Assembly (NCBI GenBank): GCA_028289725.1
Contig: JANQOH010000384.1
Span: 1-9,262, forward strand
Direction: 5' to 3'
DNA length: 9,262 bases
Origin: Alphaproteobacteria bacterium
GTDB taxonomy: Bacteria > Pseudomonadota > Alphaproteobacteria > UBA7887
The notes beneath the pieces were generated by a model. That model was not told where the DNA came from, did not search any database, and saw only the letters and a program-made list of their open reading frames with translations. Positions 6,728 to 9,262 of the stretch are shown one piece after another; position 1 is the stretch's first letter; each line of letters starts with the position of its first letter. The position numbers and the translations under genes are program-made.

Positions 6728-8455
6728 TCAGGCCGCCTTGCTGACCAGACGTGCATTGAGCGCGACATGTTTAAGGCCGGATTTGGATAACACGCTCAAT
6801 GCCTCGGCCGGGGTGTGCACAATCGGATGTCCGTGCAGATTGAATGATGTATTCAGCAATCCGCCCCGACCGGTGCGCGCCTCAAACTCGGAAATCATCG
6901 CGTGGTAGTTCGGATTTGCTTTCGCGGTGACAATTTGGGGTCGGATCGTGTGGTCCCGTGGATGCGAACCGGCGGCGATCTGGTGGCGCGTGTCTGGCTT
7001 GGCTTGATACGCGAAAGTCATGAACCATGGGTTCAGTGACTTTGGGTCGTCCAGATACCGGCTTGCTGCTTCCTCGCGAATGGACGGCGCAAACGGCATC
7101 CAAAAATCCCGCATCTTGATCATGCGGTTAATCTCATCAACGCGCCCATAATTGTCGGCGCTGGCGAGAATGCTGCGATTGCCGAGTGCGCGGGCGCCCC
7201 ATTCCATCCGGCCACGACAGCACGCAACGATTTCGCCGTTTGCCAAGAGCTCCGCGATCGCAGCGTTCATATCGTTAGGCTGCGAAACGTCGAGCGGCAT
7301 GTCGGAGCGTGCTTGATCGATCGCCGCCGCTTCGTCCGCGGATTCGAACGCGCCACCGAGATACAAATCGGTCAACGTGCTTTCCGATCGATCGGCCTGC
7401 TGCGACGATTGATAATACCGGTACAGGGCCGCGCCGATCGAGAGCGATTCATCGCCGGCGCTCGGCATGACATACATCGATGTCACTTCCGGCAACGCCG
7501 CAATCAACATATTCGCTTTGACGTTCATGAACACGCCGCCACCGCAGACGATATCCGATATACCGGTGTGACGAACGCAATTGCGCACCCAGTCAACCAA
7601 CATCGATTCCGTGAAAGACTGTACCGCGCCGGCAATGGTGTCGAAGCGGACGCGCTCGAAACTTTCACGCAGGAACTCGTAGCAATAGTTCGTCGACAGC
7701 TCTCCCGCCTGCGTAAACCGCAGACCGTCATCGGAGAACGTCAGAAGGCCATCTAGCGGTTTGGCCGCCGCACGCGATCTTTCCGGCTCGGCATAGGGCG
7801 CGAGGCCCATCAGTTTGTATTCGTGCTCCCACGGGGTCATCCCCATAAGAAACGTCGCGCGCGAATAGATTTTTCCCAAACTCGCATGGCGACCGGTTTC
7901 CGCAATCCGTACAAAATCATTGCCACGGCAAATAGTGACAGTTGCGCACAAGCCATCGCCGGCACCGTCGCATGTCAGCCCAAGTACAGGTCGGTCATCT
8001 TGATGGTTAGGCGCGGTGTAATAGGCGGCGGTCAGATGCGCCAAATGATGCTCGACGAATGTGACCTTGTCCTCGGCAACGCTCAGATGCTGCGACACCT
8101 CGGCAATCCGCTCTCGCTTGCGGCGGTCGAAAATCACTTTCTGATAGTCTTTGGGCTCGGTCGCGCGGATACGCTGTTCGCGCAGTCCGACCGTGTACCA
8201 GGGCCCCACGTCAACGAGATGCTCGCGCGAGTGCATAAACAGCGACGCGTAGACAATCTCGTCCAGCTCGGATGCATCAACACCGGCAATATTGAGCACA
8301 TTCTCGATTGCTTTTTTCGGGTAGCCGACTTCGTTCTTCACACGCGATAGCCGCTCTTCGCAGACCGAAGCGACCACGACGCCGTTTCGCGTCACGGTCG
8401 CGCCGCAATTGTGTCCGTCGTGAATTCCGAGAATGTGGATTGGTTTGTCAGCCAT
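6728..8455 (-). CDS. Carbamoyltransferase, NodU/CmcH/TobZ family (575 aa)
   Basis: Enzymes of this family transfer a carbamoyl group from carbamoyl phosphate, through a carbamoyl-adenylate made with ATP, onto a hydroxyl, often of a sugar. The N-terminal Kae1-like domain starts ILGIHDGHNCGATV (residues 8-21). It carries the metal-binding HxxxH in EHHLAHLTAAYY (H136, H140), the nucleotide-binding CDGAGDG (162-168), GGGVFMNVKAN (305-315) and GDESLSIGAALY (334-345), where D335 is the expected third metal ligand. The C-terminal YrdC-like domain (about 400-575) includes CRGRMEWGARALGNRSIL (413-430), MPFAPSIR (453-460) and LNTSFNLHGHPIV (534-546). All key motifs are intact and length is normal. The ATG at 8455 overlaps the preceding gene's stop by one base (TGATG), implying coupled translation. 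In this setting O-carbamoylation of a surface-glycan sugar is likely; the target sugar is unknown. Confidence 0.95.
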   Translation of the reverse strand: MADKPIHILGIHDGHNCGATVTRNGVVVASVCEERLSRVKNEVGYPKKAIENVLNIAGVDASELDEIVYASLFMHSREHLVDVGPWYTVGLREQRIRATEPKDYQKVIFDRRKRERIAEVSQHLSVAEDKVTFVEHHLAHLTAAYYTAPNHQDDRPVLGLTCDGAGDGLCATVTICRGNDFVRIAETGRHASLGKIYSRATFLMGMTPWEHEYKLMGLAPYAEPERSRAAAKPLDGLLTFSDDGLRFTQAGELSTNYCYEFLRESFERVRFDTIAGAVQSFTESMLVDWVRNCVRHTGISDIVCGGGVFMNVKANMLIAALPEVTSMYVMPSAGDESLSIGAALYRYYQSSQQADRSESTLTDLYLGGAFESADEAAAIDQARSDMPLDVSQPNDMNAAIAELLANGEIVACCRGRMEWGARALGNRSILASADNYGRVDEINRMIKMRDFWMPFAPSIREEAASRYLDDPKSLNPWFMTFAYQAKPDTRHQIAAGSHPRDHTIRPQIVTAKANPNYHAMISEFEARTGRGGLLNTSFNLHGHPIVHTPAEALSVLSKSGLKHVALNARLVSKAA

Positions 8456-9222
8456 CAGGCGGTTCTTCTTCCGCTGCGCGCCGCGCGGGCGGCACCATAA
8501 GGTTCACAATTGGCGGCCAATTCCGCCCGGAGCAAGTCGTCGCGTTCTTCCGCGAAGCGATCGAGTTTTGCTACCGCCTCGCCGTCAGTGACCCACCAGA
8601 TCGGATGGGTCAGCAACTGCAGGGCGCGCTTGTCCAACACGGCGGGATGATCGGAAGGGTGGCCATGGTACCAGGCGCCGCGCGAATCCGAACAATAGCC
8701 AATGTCACTGAAAAACCGCGGCTGATAACTGTGCGGCCGACCGCCGAGCGAGTCCTTGAGACCCAACAAGCTCTTGTGAGGCCGGTGCAGGCTAACCATC
8801 GATACGGCCCGGCCAATAATTTGTTCCAACGCATCGCATTCCACCGCGCACGCTTCGTTCAAGGCGTCCAAGCGATCCGGATAGAGAGAGGCGTCGAGGT
8901 GCAAGCCGATTTCGTGACCGGCGTCTGCGATCGCCATCAGATCCGCGCGCCCGCGCGCCGACCACGGATTGTACATCTCGGTGCGCAGCAGAACAAAGTA
9001 GTGCGCGCGTAGCTCACGTTCGCTTTCAATGGCGGCGATATGGCGCGCCGCTTGAAGCGACATATCGAGATCGTGCCGCAGAATGAGATGCGGTTGATCG
9101 GCGAGCGCTTCCGTGTAGCTCCGCACCTGATAGCCGCGCGCGAGGAATTGGTCGATCAAGGCGGCATAGCCGTCCAGAGAGAACGCGGCCGGCGCGTCGA
9201 TTTCAGTCTGCGAGCGCGTCAA
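8455..9222 (-). CDS. Polysaccharide deacetylase-like (NodB/CE4-fold) protein (255 aa)
   Basis: The protein resembles the NodB-homology branch found in surface-glycan loci. It has ILRHDLDMS (residues 47-55), whose D51 and D53 correspond to the catalytic-base and metal aspartates of motif 1, and GHEIGLHLDASLY (102-114), a histidine-containing motif 2. SLHRPHKS (144-151) is the motif-3 arginine region, FSDIGYCSDSRGAW (171-184) follows, and LTHPIWW (204-210) supplies the late histidine. Motif 2 is H-x4-H rather than the classical HSxxH, so it may belong to a divergent subgroup and an N- or O-deacylase role is inferred. No signal peptide or membrane segment is seen, so it should act in the cytoplasm, unlike secreted peptidoglycan deacetylases. 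The start is a TTG at 9222 with AAAGGTG upstream; an in-frame TGA lies two codons before it, so nothing earlier is possible. It overlaps the end of the upstream gene by 20 bp and the carbamoyltransferase start by 1 bp. Confidence 0.85.
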   Translation of the reverse strand: MTRSQTEIDAPAAFSLDGYAALIDQFLARGYQVRSYTEALADQPHLILRHDLDMSLQAARHIAAIESERELRAHYFVLLRTEMYNPWSARGRADLMAIADAGHEIGLHLDASLYPDRLDALNEACAVECDALEQIIGRAVSMVSLHRPHKSLLGLKDSLGGRPHSYQPRFFSDIGYCSDSRGAWYHGHPSDHPAVLDKRALQLLTHPIWWVTDGEAVAKLDRFAEERDDLLRAELAANCEPYGAARAARSGRRTA

Positions 9223-9262
9223 GGCTCACACCTTTTTCCTTGAGATAGTCATCGATGTGCCA
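9203..9262 (-). CDS. C-terminal end of an unidentified upstream gene (19 codons plus stop)
   Basis: On the minus strand, in a different frame from the deacetylase-like gene, an open frame enters from the window edge and reads WHIDDYLKEKGVSLDALAD before a TGA at 9205 to 9203. The 20-bp overlap with the next start is of the kind seen throughout this operon. The tail is helical and charged and has no diagnostic motif, so I cannot name the protein. It shows that the operon continues upstream beyond the window. Confidence 0.6.
   Translation of the reverse strand, partial: WHIDDYLKEKGVSLDALAD

Noticed and set aside
1..9262. CRISPR arrays, tRNA or rRNA genes, insertion sequences, attachment sites
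   Set aside because: I saw no regularly spaced repeats, cloverleaf-like genes, transposase motifs or terminal inverted repeats on either strand.

Overview
The window is GC-rich and gene-dense, with no RNA genes, insertion sequences or CRISPR arrays that I can see. It is part of a bacterial surface-glycan (O-antigen, capsule or exopolysaccharide) biosynthesis and decoration locus. The gene content, high GC and frequent non-ATG starts (TTG, GTG) fit a Gram-negative proteobacterium, perhaps an alphaproteobacterium. That placement is an inference; no marker gene is present to fix it.

Right-hand block (9262 down to 4732, minus strand): a tightly packed operon read leftwards. It holds the last 19 codons of an unidentified gene, a NodB-like/polysaccharide-deacetylase-fold protein, a NodU/TobZ-type carbamoyltransferase, a WbqC-family protein and a GT4 glycosyltransferase. 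Junctions are overlaps or a 14-bp gap, so these genes are almost certainly co-transcribed and probably translationally coupled. The main promoter lies outside the window.

Middle block (4731 to 2442, minus strand): after a 143-bp gap with a plausible sigma-70-like promoter and a small hairpin come a FabH-like ketoacyl-ACP synthase III with an intact Cys-His-Asn triad, an 89-bp AT-rich gap, and a second GT4 glycosyltransferase.

Left block: a two-gene plus-strand island (an NTF2/SnoaL-like small protein and a SAM-dependent methyltransferase, 1034-2472) runs convergently into the second glycosyltransferase, overlapping it by 31 bp at the 3' ends. It runs divergently from a third GT4 glycosyltransferase (minus strand) whose 3' end is cut off by the window edge.

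Taken together, three glycosyltransferases would build an oligo- or polysaccharide. The carbamoyltransferase (O-carbamoylation), the deacetylase-like protein, the WbqC protein, the methyltransferase and the FabH-like enzyme (acyl chain building or transfer) are candidate decorating enzymes. The unusual part is the combination of a KAS III homologue, a WbqC protein and a carbamoyltransferase in one glycan locus. No polymerase, flippase, sugar-nucleotide enzyme, acyl carrier protein or dedicated acyltransferase is visible, so the locus must extend beyond the window.
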